From: Uranotaenia lowii
Lineage: Eukaryota > Arthropoda > Insecta > Diptera > Culicidae
NCBI RefSeq assembly: GCF_029784155.1
Contig: NC_073693.1
Span: 160,624,031 to 160,688,030 of the forward strand
Direction: 5' to 3'
DNA: 64,000 bases
Below, in pieces: positions 55,230 through 64,000 of this stretch (positions are counted from its first letter, which is position 1; the number at the start of each line of letters is the position of its first letter). A program made the translations under genes and the position numbers. The notes beneath the pieces were generated by a model. It was not told where the DNA came from and did not search any database. It was given only the letters and a program-made list of their open reading frames with translations.

Positions 55230-56505
55230 TATGGACTGTATACTACCATCGATGGGACAAGTTCCCTTCGTGCACTCAGAACTGAAAAAAATGTAAATTT
55301 ATTATTTTTCATGTATTTTCACGCTTCACCGTGTCCACTCCCAGAGTTATTTCTCGGCGTGTAGTAACTGAAATATTTCTCGCCGAGAAATATCTCGGTT
55401 ATTAAAATTTATGCATTGAGAAATATCTACGACAGTGACATCTGGTGGTGATTTTTAGAACGAAATTCAATATGACGGTTTACCTTAGGAACTATTGTGG
55501 ATATTATGCATTATCATTGGAAATAAATAATCTTTTGAGATTTTTCAACTTGAATGTTTATTCAATCAATATATTTATTACCATCTCCTCCGCTACCCCC
55601 CCTTTATCATACTCTTCTGCAAAAAAATGTTGGCCGAAAACTTTACCGTAAGAAAATCGTTCCCGGATCATTGAGAATAAATCACTTTCATACCTCGGAG
55701 TTTTGTTTCAAAAACCCGGAGGACATGAGCTTACGCATGTGGCGGTGATAGATTTTCTTTAAACATGCATGTTTCTATAAAATGATCATGCACTTCTGTT
55801 TTTTTATCTGCATTTCGGGAACCACCTGTAAATTGAAAAAAAATATCCTAAATTACGATAGCTTTGAAGTTACATGTAACTGTTGTACATGGTCAACGAT
55901 AGCAAAAAAAATGAACACTTTCTGTTCTTTTTCAGAGATGTCTAAAGGAGGAGGAGAGCTTCAATTTCCATTTCAAACAAATTGTAAAATACCCCTACAA
56001 GACATAACTATAATATAACAGGTTACCTACCGTCACGGACGATGTTTACTGGGAAAGCTTGCACTACCGAATCTTGCTTGATGGGACCTCCGGGAGAAAC
56101 CCGGAATATTCAAGCCCCCTTCGCACCGGATAGAGACAAAGTGCACTTAGCATCTTTGCATGCCGCTGCCGAGACTTTGGAATCAATATGACTGTGGAAT
56201 CCTTCATGCTTTCGGCTGATTAACATCAGAAACACAATCCGGAAAAAGTGAGGTTGCGTGAATTGCGAATGAAAACAAACAACAAAGCGATGACAGATGA
56301 TGGATGAAATGTTTCGCGATTCTAATTTTTATGCACCGGATGATTTCTCATGGAGCAATGTTTCAAGTGCATTAAAAAATAATATCGCAATACCTTTTTT
56401 TTAATGACTGAAAAAATTAATCGTCTCAAAATAACTGGATAATTAAAAATAAATAATTTTTATATTTTATTAATTTCTGAGTGTTTTTTATTTATTTTAT
56501 TTTTT
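55230..56505. other. AT-rich intergenic DNA
   Basis: Short frames only. A 56-bp palindromic-looking segment around 55340-55410 (TTTCTCGGCG...CGCCGAGAAA) is the only structure seen. Confidence 0.4.
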
Positions 56506-57000
56506 ATTAGTTGATCACCCAGGTGGTAAATCCTTTTTACGGATTGCATTCCAAGGCACGGCGAGCGACCGAGTCCCCCCAGTATGCTACTCTGGGTCCA
56601 TGGGTGCAATTGGACGACTCATGATACTATGTACCCCTACGCCATAAAGTCCACCTGGGGCCTCTGGCCATAATTCCCATCCGGACCTGCAACGAAGGCT
56701 GTACCCAAGATGGGAGACCAAGTCCGCGCTTAAGCGCTCTTCGGCAAACTCCAGTTCGAGTCAAACTCCAGCATATATACCCTGCCTCTTATTACGATTC
56801 AAGACTAAGGACCTCGCCTCTAACGACTTGAGATCCGGCCTTTACTCGCAAATCGAGACTAGCTTGGTTCCCACGAAAAACGTGCGCTCCGCCTCTCTTC
56901 GAGACCACTGCAAGAGACCAACGACCTCGCCTCTAACGACTTGAGGTCTTGGCTCCGCCTGGCTTGGCTCGAGGCCCTCTCCTCTTTGCCCGTCCGTGTG

Positions 57001-57940
57001 CCGAATCGAGAGCAGCTTATCCTGGACTCGCGCCTGTCACAGCACACGTCCGGGGCTTTACGAAAACTACTCGGATGATTCCCGGCGAAGAATTCATCCT
57101 ACACCGACTCAGGTGACTCACCCGCCGACGACGTGAATCACCCTACCCGAGAGTATTTCGCGGCGTAAATACTCTTCCCCCTACGAGTTCGACTGCGAAG
57201 AAGGTATAGTCTTATCCCCGCAGCTTCCCTCGTAGGGAGCGCGTTCTACTCAGATACTCCGCGGCGATGGAGGTATCCTACACAACGATCGCGACGTGCC
57301 TAAACAGCTCGGCATACGCAGAAGGTATAGTCTTATCTTTGTATGCTTTACTGCTAGGATCGGACGCACACTACTCGAATGCCCCCCGCCGAAAGGACAT
57401 TCTACTCCGACCGTGGTCCGGTCTTCCTCCTCCCTTTTTGGCTGGCAACCCTAGGGTTTTTGCCCGCCGTGTGCCGAATCGAGAGCAGCTTATCCTGGAC
57501 TCGCGCCTGTCACAGCACACGTACGGGTCTTAGACGCTTACGACTCAGATGAATCCCGACGGTGATGTCATCCTACCCGACTCGAGTGGCTCATCCGGCG
57601 GCGACGTGAGACCACTCTACCCGAGAGTATTCCGCGACGTGAATACTCTTCCCCCTACGAATTCGACTGCGAAGAAGGTATAGTCTTATCCCCACAGCCT
57701 CCGTCGTAGAGGGCGCGTTCGACTCGGATACTCCGCGACGATAACGTTGGAGGTATCCTACACACAGACGCGCGACGTACCTAGCAGCTCGGCATACGCA
57801 GAAGGTATAGTCTTATCTTTGTATGCTTTACTGCCAGGGTCGGACGCACACTACTCAGGTGCTCCCCGACGAAGGAGTCACCCTACACCGATCGCGGACT
57901 GGTGCTGGTTCCAACTCCTCTGCAGGGCAGTCATGATCCG
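57001..57940. repeat. Tandem duplication of about 472 bp in the R1 3' region
   Basis: TGCCGAATCGAGAGCAGC at 57001 recurs at 57472, and GAGTATT of the CCCGAGAGTATT block at 57151 recurs at 57625. Offsets are 471-474 bp. GAAGGTATAGTCTTATC occurs four times, twice per unit. Divergence between the units is visible but low. Confidence 0.8.
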
Positions 57941-58288
57941 GGTGAACCCATCGCTGACCACGCGCCAAGTGTTGGCGTCTTCGCACATCCTCTGCACTAT
58001 GTTGTCGACTGTCGTGTCTGGTCCGCAGGCGGCAAGCATGTTAGCACGTACCTCCTCGAACCTTGGACAGCTGAACACTACGTGTTCTGGCGTCTCAATT
58101 ATGTCTCCGCAGGTTAGACAGGATGGCGAATCCACGTGTCCAAACCGATGGTGGTACTGCATGAAACATCCATGGCCAGTCAGGAACTGTGTCATGCAAA
58201 AGTCCACCTCACCATGTCTTCGATCCATCCAGGATCCGATATTAGGGATCAAGCGATGGGTCCACCGGCCACGTTCCGAGCTGTCCCA
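57878..58288 (-). pseudogene. R1-type LINE ORF2 C-terminal part after the nonsense codon
   Basis: In the same frame as the RT it reads WDSSERGRWTHRLIPNI, FLTGHGCFMQYHHRFG, then CLTCGDIIETPEHVVFSCPRF. This is the CCHC-type zinc motif at the C-terminus of R1 ORF2. It ends in a stop near 57878, where the repeated 3' region begins. Confidence 0.85.
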
Positions 58289-60415
58289 CTAGTGCTGCCA
58301 GTTGGACAGCGAGTTCTCTCTGGCATGTTTCCGCACGTCGGGCACGTGCCTGTTCTCGTAGCAGAAGGCATCTTCCTCTAGCAAGACCGAGATGGGCATG
58401 ACCCCCGCCACAACATCAGCAGCTACCGAGGACACCGTTCGGTATGCGCTGATTACACGCAGGTTCATCAGCCGCTGCACCCTGCAGAGCTGTTGCAGAT
58501 TACACTGCCTACTCAAGGCTGCCTTCCAGGCTGCCACTCCGTAACGCAGAATGGACGAGGTCACGCTCGCCAGGACCCTCCTTCTGCTGCAGCGGATCGC
58601 CGAGTTGTTCGACATGGCCCGTGAGAGGGCTGCTGTCGCCATTGCCGCTCTTTTGCAGGCATAGTCGACGTGGGCCGTAAAGCTCAGCCGGTCGTCGATC
58701 ATCACCCCCAGGTATTTCACCGCACGTTTGGACTCGATTGCACACGGTCCAACTGCGATCGTCCCGGATTGTGCCGAAATCAAGTTAGTGATCAGCACCA
58801 TCTCGGTCTTGTGGTGTGCTAGGCGTAGGCTCTTAGAGCGCATCCAGTTTTCCACCTTCTCGATAGCTACTGTGGCAAGTAGCTGTACTTCCTCCGTGGA
58901 CGGGCCCGTTGCCAGGAGAACTACGTCGTCGGCGAATCCCACGAGTCTCACTCCAGTGGGGAGACGCAGTCTCAGCAGTTCGTCGTAGACGATGTTCCAC
59001 AATACCGGGCCAAGTATCGATCCTTGTGGAACCCCTGCCGAGACTCTCACTGTTTCCAGTCCCTCGCTGGTCATATACTGTAGTTGGCGGTCACGGAAGT
59101 AACACTCCACCATCCTACAGATATATGCCGGAATCCTCATGTTGATGAGCGACGACGCAATCGCTGCCCAACTGACGCTGTTAAACGCGTTCTTAACGTC
59201 GAGAGTGACCACTGCGCAAAACCGATCTCCTCTCCGTTTCCTCAACCTGGCTTCATCTGCCCTTTCGATAACCAGTCGAATGGCATCCACCGTGCTACGA
59301 CCTTTCCGGAAACCGAACTGTTCGTCGGATAGGCCGTTCGCTCCTTCGGTGTAGAGCTGGATCCTTCTCTGCAGCACCTTTTCTAGAACCTTGCCAGCGG
59401 TGTCCAGCAGACATATCGGTCGATACGCTGAAGGTTCACCAGGTGGCTTGCCCGGTTTTGGCAGGAGCACCAATCGCTGCCGCTTCCACTCATCTGGGAA
59501 GACCCTATCATCCACGTACTGTTGCAGTGAAGACCGGAACATTTCGGGATGTTCCATGAGTGCGGCCTTCACTGCAACGTTAGGGATGCCATCCGGACCC
59601 GGAGCTTTGTTCAGCTGAAGGGACTTAGCGATGTCGCGCAGTTCCTCCAGTGAAATCCTCTCCTCGTCGCTCGTATCCCAGTCGTATGGGACCCTCGGCC
59701 ATGTCACTACCGCATGCTGTGGGAACAGCTCGTTGACGATCTCACGCAGTTTTATCGGACACGATTCCTGTGGCGCACCTCCACTCCGCGTTTTGGCCAT
59801 GACAATCCTGTAAGCGTCGCCCCAGGGGTTGTCGTTGGCGTCCTCGCAGAGTTGCCTGAATCGTGCCTTTTTGCTCGCCTTAATTGCCCTGCAGAGGGCA
59901 GACCTCGCCACTGCGTAGGGTACTCTCCGCTCCGCTCTCGCTGACGGGGACCTCGCTCTCTGCATATGTCGCCTAGCCCGAAGGCAGCTAGTACGCAGGT
60001 CTGCGATTTCCACCGTCCACCAGTAGACGGGTTGTCGAGTGTCCTTCCGCTTCGCCCTCCTCGTCATCGCAGCGTCGCATGCACGTGCGAGTACCCTCGC
60101 TAGGTTTTCCGCGGACAGGTTTTCCAAGGTCCGCTCCCAGTTTAACACCTCGACAAAGACGTTCCGGTCGAATTGTGTTGTCTTCCAGAGACGTGCTCCT
60201 GTTGTCGTACCTCTTCTACCTGCCCGCGAACTTGTGCCCACACGATAGCGGATCGCGAAGTGATCGCTATCGGTGAACACGTCGCTTACCCTCCAGTCGC
60301 TCGTCCAGCCCGGACTGCTGAAGGTGACGTCGATGATGGACTCGCTCCCATTCCTGTGGTAGGTCCTCGTGTTGCCTACAAATTTCTGAGTGTGGAACAA
60401 GTCTCTCGTAGACAA
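58289..60415 (-). pseudogene. R1-type LINE ORF2: endonuclease end and reverse transcriptase
   Basis: This 708-codon frame begins in the last part of the endonuclease (SESIIDVTFSS, FTDSDHFAI with the catalytic SDH). The linker leads to RT with LQLNKAPGPDGIPN, YRPICLLDTAGK, LSDEQFGFRKGRSTVDA, VVTLDVKNAFNSVSW (motif A), VSAGVPQGSILGPVLWN (motif B) and GFADDVVLLA (motif C). The thumb follows (KYLGVMIDD). The frame ends at a TAG (58291-58289) that interrupts sequence continuing in the same frame, where related proteins have an open codon. The enzyme performs target-primed reverse transcription. Confidence 0.92.
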
Positions 60416-60559
60416 CCCCTGATGGTTGTCTCATCGATGGAGGCAGGTCGTAAGAGACTGTCTGCCTGGATTGCCTCGCAAGACTAGGGGGATCTCGATC
60501 GCCGTGTTGACCGAGATCGAACTCTTCCAGAAAAGGGGGGGGGGGGGGCTCTGATAAGG

Positions 60560-60715
60560 CCCAGAAGCTCGTGGCGGTGTAGTCTAGCTGCTAAAATTGC
60601 CACAGTTGACGAGAACCTTGGCTGGCAGCAAGTGAAGACGCTGGCTCCAGATCGCAAGCAGTGGAGATCTTTCATCTCAGCCCTATGCGTCGATCAATCA
60701 GCGTTGAACCCTTAG
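60560..60715 (+). pseudogene. RTE-like LINE C-terminal scrap
   Basis: The plus strand reads LAAKIATVDENLGWQQVKTL and APDRKQWRSFISALC followed by a TAG, the terminal motif of RTE-type LINEs. It is preceded by a 14-base G run (60535-60548) beside the R1 5' truncation point. Confidence 0.65.
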
Positions 60716-60728
60716 GTAGGTAGATAAA

Positions 60729-61955
60729 GGATGTTCACGATGAAATTGCTACAAACAAAATTGATTCGCAAAATTCGAGTTTTCATCCGATTGCCATAAA
60801 ACTTTCAGGGATTGAAAAATAACTATTAAACTTCATTTTACCATTTTACTCGTACTTTATTTACAGTCCATACGCAAATTGACACGAATGCCAAAGCGTT
60901 GGTAAAGTGTCACAAATAAACAAACAAAAATACGCAAATGCTCGCACCTTGGCATTAACCCCTGCCATAACATTCTTCACAACCTGTGAATCAACCGTTT
61001 TTTGCATGTAAACCCCGTACTTTCTTCAGTTCCTCGACTTTCTTCACTAGCTTAGGTTGTTTTAGAAGGTGCTGCTTCATAGTCGCCCAGTACTTCTCGA
61101 TGGGGCGGAGCTCCGGAGTTTTGGGAGGGTTGAACATTTTCGGCACGACATTGTGGACGTTGTGGGCCTTCAGGAGAGGAAGCAGTCGCTTCTGGAGGCA
61201 CTCTTTCATGTACACCTGTCCGTTCATCATGTCTTAGGTCACGAAAGGTGCACTCCGCTTCTCGCACGTGAAGATGTCTTGCCAAACCAGGAATTTCTTC
61301 GTAAATTTGGACATCTTTTGAATGCGGACATGCTCCGGAACGCTGAACTTATCCTTGGCCATGGAAAACAGGTTGCCGGAGATTTATTTGAAGTCGGCCA
61401 TGATGCAGCAATCAACTTTCGTCAGCATGTTGAGGTACAACTTCCTGGCACGGGTTTTGGCGGACTTGTTCTGCTTCTCGTCGCGATTAGGGGCCTTTTG
61501 AACCTTGAACGTTCGAAACCCAGCCTTAGTTTTGGCCTTCTGGACAGGCTTAGGTGCAGCTTCTTAGCCACATCCCGAACGGAGGCGTTCGAGTTTCAGT
61601 TGTTGTGATTTTTTATGTTGTACGGAATACTTTTTCTTTCATTTTTGGGCTTCCGATCGGTGGTCAATTCTTCCTCGAAACGCATAATCACTCGTGACAC
61701 CGTAGAATTAGCCATTCACAATGTTTTAGTCATGGAACGACGCGAGAGATCCTCACGAGCTGTTCTTTCGACTCCATTTCCGCGAGTTTACATTTGCAGG
61801 ATGTAAACAATGCACTATGAATTAAATCCCCCCTAATTTTCATTAAATTCTACCCAACGGTTAAAAAGTTAGATAAATTTCATAGTGTGGCAATTTTGTT
61901 GACACAAACGTTAATAACTAATTACGAAGACCAATTTCATCATGAAACTGCGATA
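60729..61955 (-). mobile_element. Tc1/mariner element with decayed transposase
   Basis: The ends TTCACGATGAAATTGCT (60734-60750) and, inverted, TTTCATGATGAAATTGG (61947-61931) delimit about 1.2 kb. The minus strand reads a transposase broken by many stops. Pieces seen are MESKEQLV (N-terminus), ASVRDVAKKLHL, KTRARKLYLNMLTK, then VRIQKMSKFTKKFLVWQ. A clean C-terminal frame (61230-60991) reads KECLQKRLLPLLKAHN and PPKTPELRPIEKYWATMKQH, the last catalytic part. The first catalytic region is largely deleted. It is related to the fragment at 7084. Confidence 0.82.
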
Positions 61956-62036
61956 CCCAAGTGTGTTAATTTAATCGAAATATGAAATAGATCTAGATAC
62001 TCTTTAATTTGTGTGATAACTGTCCCTAGCAATCGT

Positions 62037-62255
62037 TTATTCCTGGCCCCAAGGCTCATGAATAATCTCAAAGATTCCATAATTCTGCGATTCCTCCGTC
62101 ATTGGGTTTAATTGAACACTGTCATAATCACACTCTATAAGTACTCGTCCTCGAATGGTTGCAACGCGCAGCTCTCCCTCGACGAGACAATGAGTCTTGT
62201 TAGGGACGACCCACATCTTCATTAAACGCGCCACATCAATGGGAACAAACGGCAA
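62037..62255 (-). other. Unrecognised 72-codon open frame
   Basis: The frame reads VPIDVARLMKMWVVPNK, then LRVATIRGRVLIECDYDSVQ, and ends GIFEIIHEPWGQE. It looks protein-like, and the frame extends upstream through one stop (LSPRRTSALGLR). No splice signals or family are recognised. It may be a transposon or decayed gene remnant. Confidence 0.25.
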
Positions 62256-62925
62256 AGGAGCGAAGCCCTATCGAAGCCCCAAAGCACTTGTCCGTCGTGG
62301 GGACAAATATGCAAAACCGATGTTTACACAAAAGGGGACACGTGCTGTGCTTCTCAAACTGATAAACTTAATTTGGTTTTAATACCACGACGGTGCTTTT
62401 CTTCCGTATCTCTAGTTGATCCACTTTTCTTTTGCTCGTCAATGTGTATGTATGCTAGTGAATGAATGGGTAAAATAAAGGCTCGAAGAAATGTTAGTCC
62501 GTCTTGGCTTCAAAAAAAAGGGAAAAGCCGCCTTCAGAAGATGGGTGACAGGAGACGATTATGATACTTGTCAACGCGGAAGAAGATTGATTGATTTGGT
62601 TGTTTACTTGGGCTGCTTGAACTGGTTGTTTGCATCGTGTGAGAATTGGTGCGTATGGGCTGTGCATCAGAGCGATATCCTCGGTGTAAGTCCCAGAATT
62701 AACAACTACATATAGTATGAGACATGACCAAAGGAACGGGGCGAGGGAAGGAGTAGGCTATAGGTCTTTATCCTTTATTTTATAAAGGTCAATGAAACCC
62801 GTTTGAAAACTTATGACATAAAATTTTGAATTAAAAATATGTAATCTTTGATCAGCAACAAATATAAACCAACAGTTGAAATTTAGGATGTCTCTTATGT
62901 CTGAAAATACGATTTATTATGAACA
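62256..62925. other. Intergenic DNA, no supported gene
   Basis: A 74-codon frame at 62491-62715 (plus) has no recognisable motif. The remainder is AT-rich. Confidence 0.35.
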
Positions 62926-62928
62926 TTA

Positions 62929-64000
62929 CTAGCTGATCCCATACGAACTCCGTTTCGCTTTCAACTTGGAATATATCATGAACAGTTTTTATGAAAGCCA
63001 ATTGCCAATCATTTCCAGATGCACTTCTGAATTCATTGATAAGTAATAATTGTAAAAATATTGGACGATCACTTTGTCTGTCTCTGCTACTAAATTTGAA
63101 ATCAGAAATCCTTTGACCGTGCCAAAAAACCACGTGTATAAATTTCGACTCGATCATTGCATAGCAAGGTAATTATTGCCAAAAAGCTCAACCCCTTTCG
63201 GGGGCTCTTATACAATCTTTGATGACTGAAAGCGATTGCCCTTCCCTCAAAACTCCGTGTGCAAATTTTCAAAGCAATCCATTGTATAATAACGTCAATA
63301 TTGCTAAAAACAGTGAAAAATTATTTTATATGGACGACCTCTTTCGTCGACCCCTGCAAAACATTTGACATCTGAAATTGGTTGCTCGTCCCTGAAAACT
63401 ACCGTGTGCAAATTTTCATCCCAATCCGATGTCAAATAACGACGATATTGCTAAAATATTGAAAGGTTTATATGGACGACACCCTTTGCCGGCCCCTTAC
63501 ACTGAATTTGATACCTGAAATCCATTGCTCATCTCTCAAAACTCTCGTGTACCAATTTTCGTCTGAATCCGATGTATAATAACGACAATATCGCATCAAC
63601 AGTGAATAGTTTATATGGACGACCCCTTTGACCGACCCCTGATTTTAGTTTGGATAAGTGAAATCAGTTGTTTGTCGCTAATAACTCCTATGTGCAAATT
63701 TTTATCCCCATCCGATGTATAAAAACGTCAATATCACTAAGATATAGAAAATTTAATATGGACGACCCCTTTTGCCAGCCCCTTACACTGAATTTGATAC
63801 CTCAAATCGATTGCACGTCACTCAAAACTATCGTGTACCAATTTTCATCTGAATACGATGTATAATAACGTCAATATCGCGAAAACAGCGAACAGTTAAT
63901 ATGGACAATCCCTTTGGCTGACCCCTTACACAAAATTTGTCACCTGAAATCGATTGCTCGTCTTTCAAAACACTCGTGTGCAAATTTTCAACACGATCCG
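62929..64000 (-). mobile_element. Helitron of the 143-bp-repeat family, cut by the window end
   Basis: It begins CTAGCTGATCCCATACGAAC after A at 62928 and aligns with the Helitron at 44599-46174. GGACGAC-type motifs at about 63332, 63473, 63617, 63758 and 63901 show the same 140-144 bp period. The 5' end lies beyond the window. Confidence 0.85.

Larger units (their letters stand above)
56510..60440 (-). mobile_element. R1-type non-LTR retrotransposon, 5'-truncated
   Basis: The minus strand carries ORF2 from within the endonuclease (about 60440) through RT and a CCHC motif. It is followed by a long 3' region with two 472-bp tandem units (57001-57940) and an AACTAATAAAAAATAAAAT end near 56510. 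The family assignment rests on NIVYDELLRLRLPTGVRLVGFADD and the C-terminal CxxC...HxxxxC motif, both typical of the R1 clade. The single in-frame stop makes it one of the least decayed LINEs in the window. Confidence 0.88.

Noticed and set aside
57747..58292. 181-codon plus-strand frame, and other plus frames over 58.1-60.5 kb
   Set aside because: Shadows of the R1-type LINE ORF2 on the minus strand.
61069..61608. 179-codon plus-strand frame
   Set aside because: Antisense of the decayed mariner transposase, which has recognisable motifs on the minus strand.

Overview
The window looks like dipteran, most likely mosquito (Culicidae), nuclear DNA. It is AT-rich, its host genes have introns, and it holds several paralogous fibrinogen-related (FREP) genes of the kind expanded in mosquitoes. 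It also carries a typical mosquito mobilome: BEL/Pao, Jockey-, R1- and RTE-type LINEs, Tc1/mariner, hAT and TTAA MITEs, and Helitrons. I cannot name the species. No prokaryotic features are present. All calls come from reading the sequence; nothing was searched.

Host genes. Three secreted FREPs are spliced to complete reading frames: FREP-A (+, 1538-13573, 4 exons, 392 aa), FREP-B (-, 37212-36095, 4 exons, 292 aa) and FREP-C (+, 47356-48316, 2 exons, 300 aa). All share a signal-peptide exon that ends in a phase-2 intron. They form a dispersed paralogous cluster, presumably of extracellular pattern-recognition lectins. FREP-A has lost both cysteines of the second fibrinogen-domain disulfide. 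Convergent with FREP-C is the 3' end of a class A GPCR (-, 51238 to about 48718). It has a TM7 exon and tail exons, and its last intron holds a 1.63-kb array of a 9-bp repeat. Two weaker candidate gene remnants lie at 17155-17804 and 21372-21546.

Layout. 1-1.3 kb: AT-rich DNA and a (TTCTTTC)n array just upstream of FREP-A. 2.2-12.9 kb: one 10.7-kb FREP-A intron packed with transposons (two MITEs, a Jockey-like LINE with a mariner fragment inside it, a second LINE 5' end, an RTE fragment). 15.4-16.1 kb: RTE-like LINE 3' end. 17.9-21.1 kb: two hAT-type elements with 8-bp target duplications. 21.56-27.95 kb: a complete BEL/Pao element with 366-bp LTRs, a 5-bp target duplication and a decayed polyprotein. 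29.4-46.3 kb: nested Helitrons and MITEs surrounding FREP-B. 48.6-51.2 kb: GPCR end. 52.1-55.2 kb: RTE fragments and a gag-like fragment. 56.5-60.4 kb: an R1-type LINE with one nonsense codon and a tandemly repeated 3' region. 60.7-61.95 kb: mariner pseudogene. 62.9 kb to the end: another Helitron.

The host genes act in innate recognition or adhesion (FREPs) and neuropeptide-type signalling (GPCR). Most of the remainder is transposon sequence. Its nesting gives relative ages, and paralogous empty sites date some insertions exactly. I did not find a convincing new molecular system. The items most worth checking are the FREP-A disulfide loss, the precisely mapped tandem Helitrons, the retroposon-like insert at 31604-33382, the young-LTR but broken BEL element, and the repeat array in the GPCR intron.
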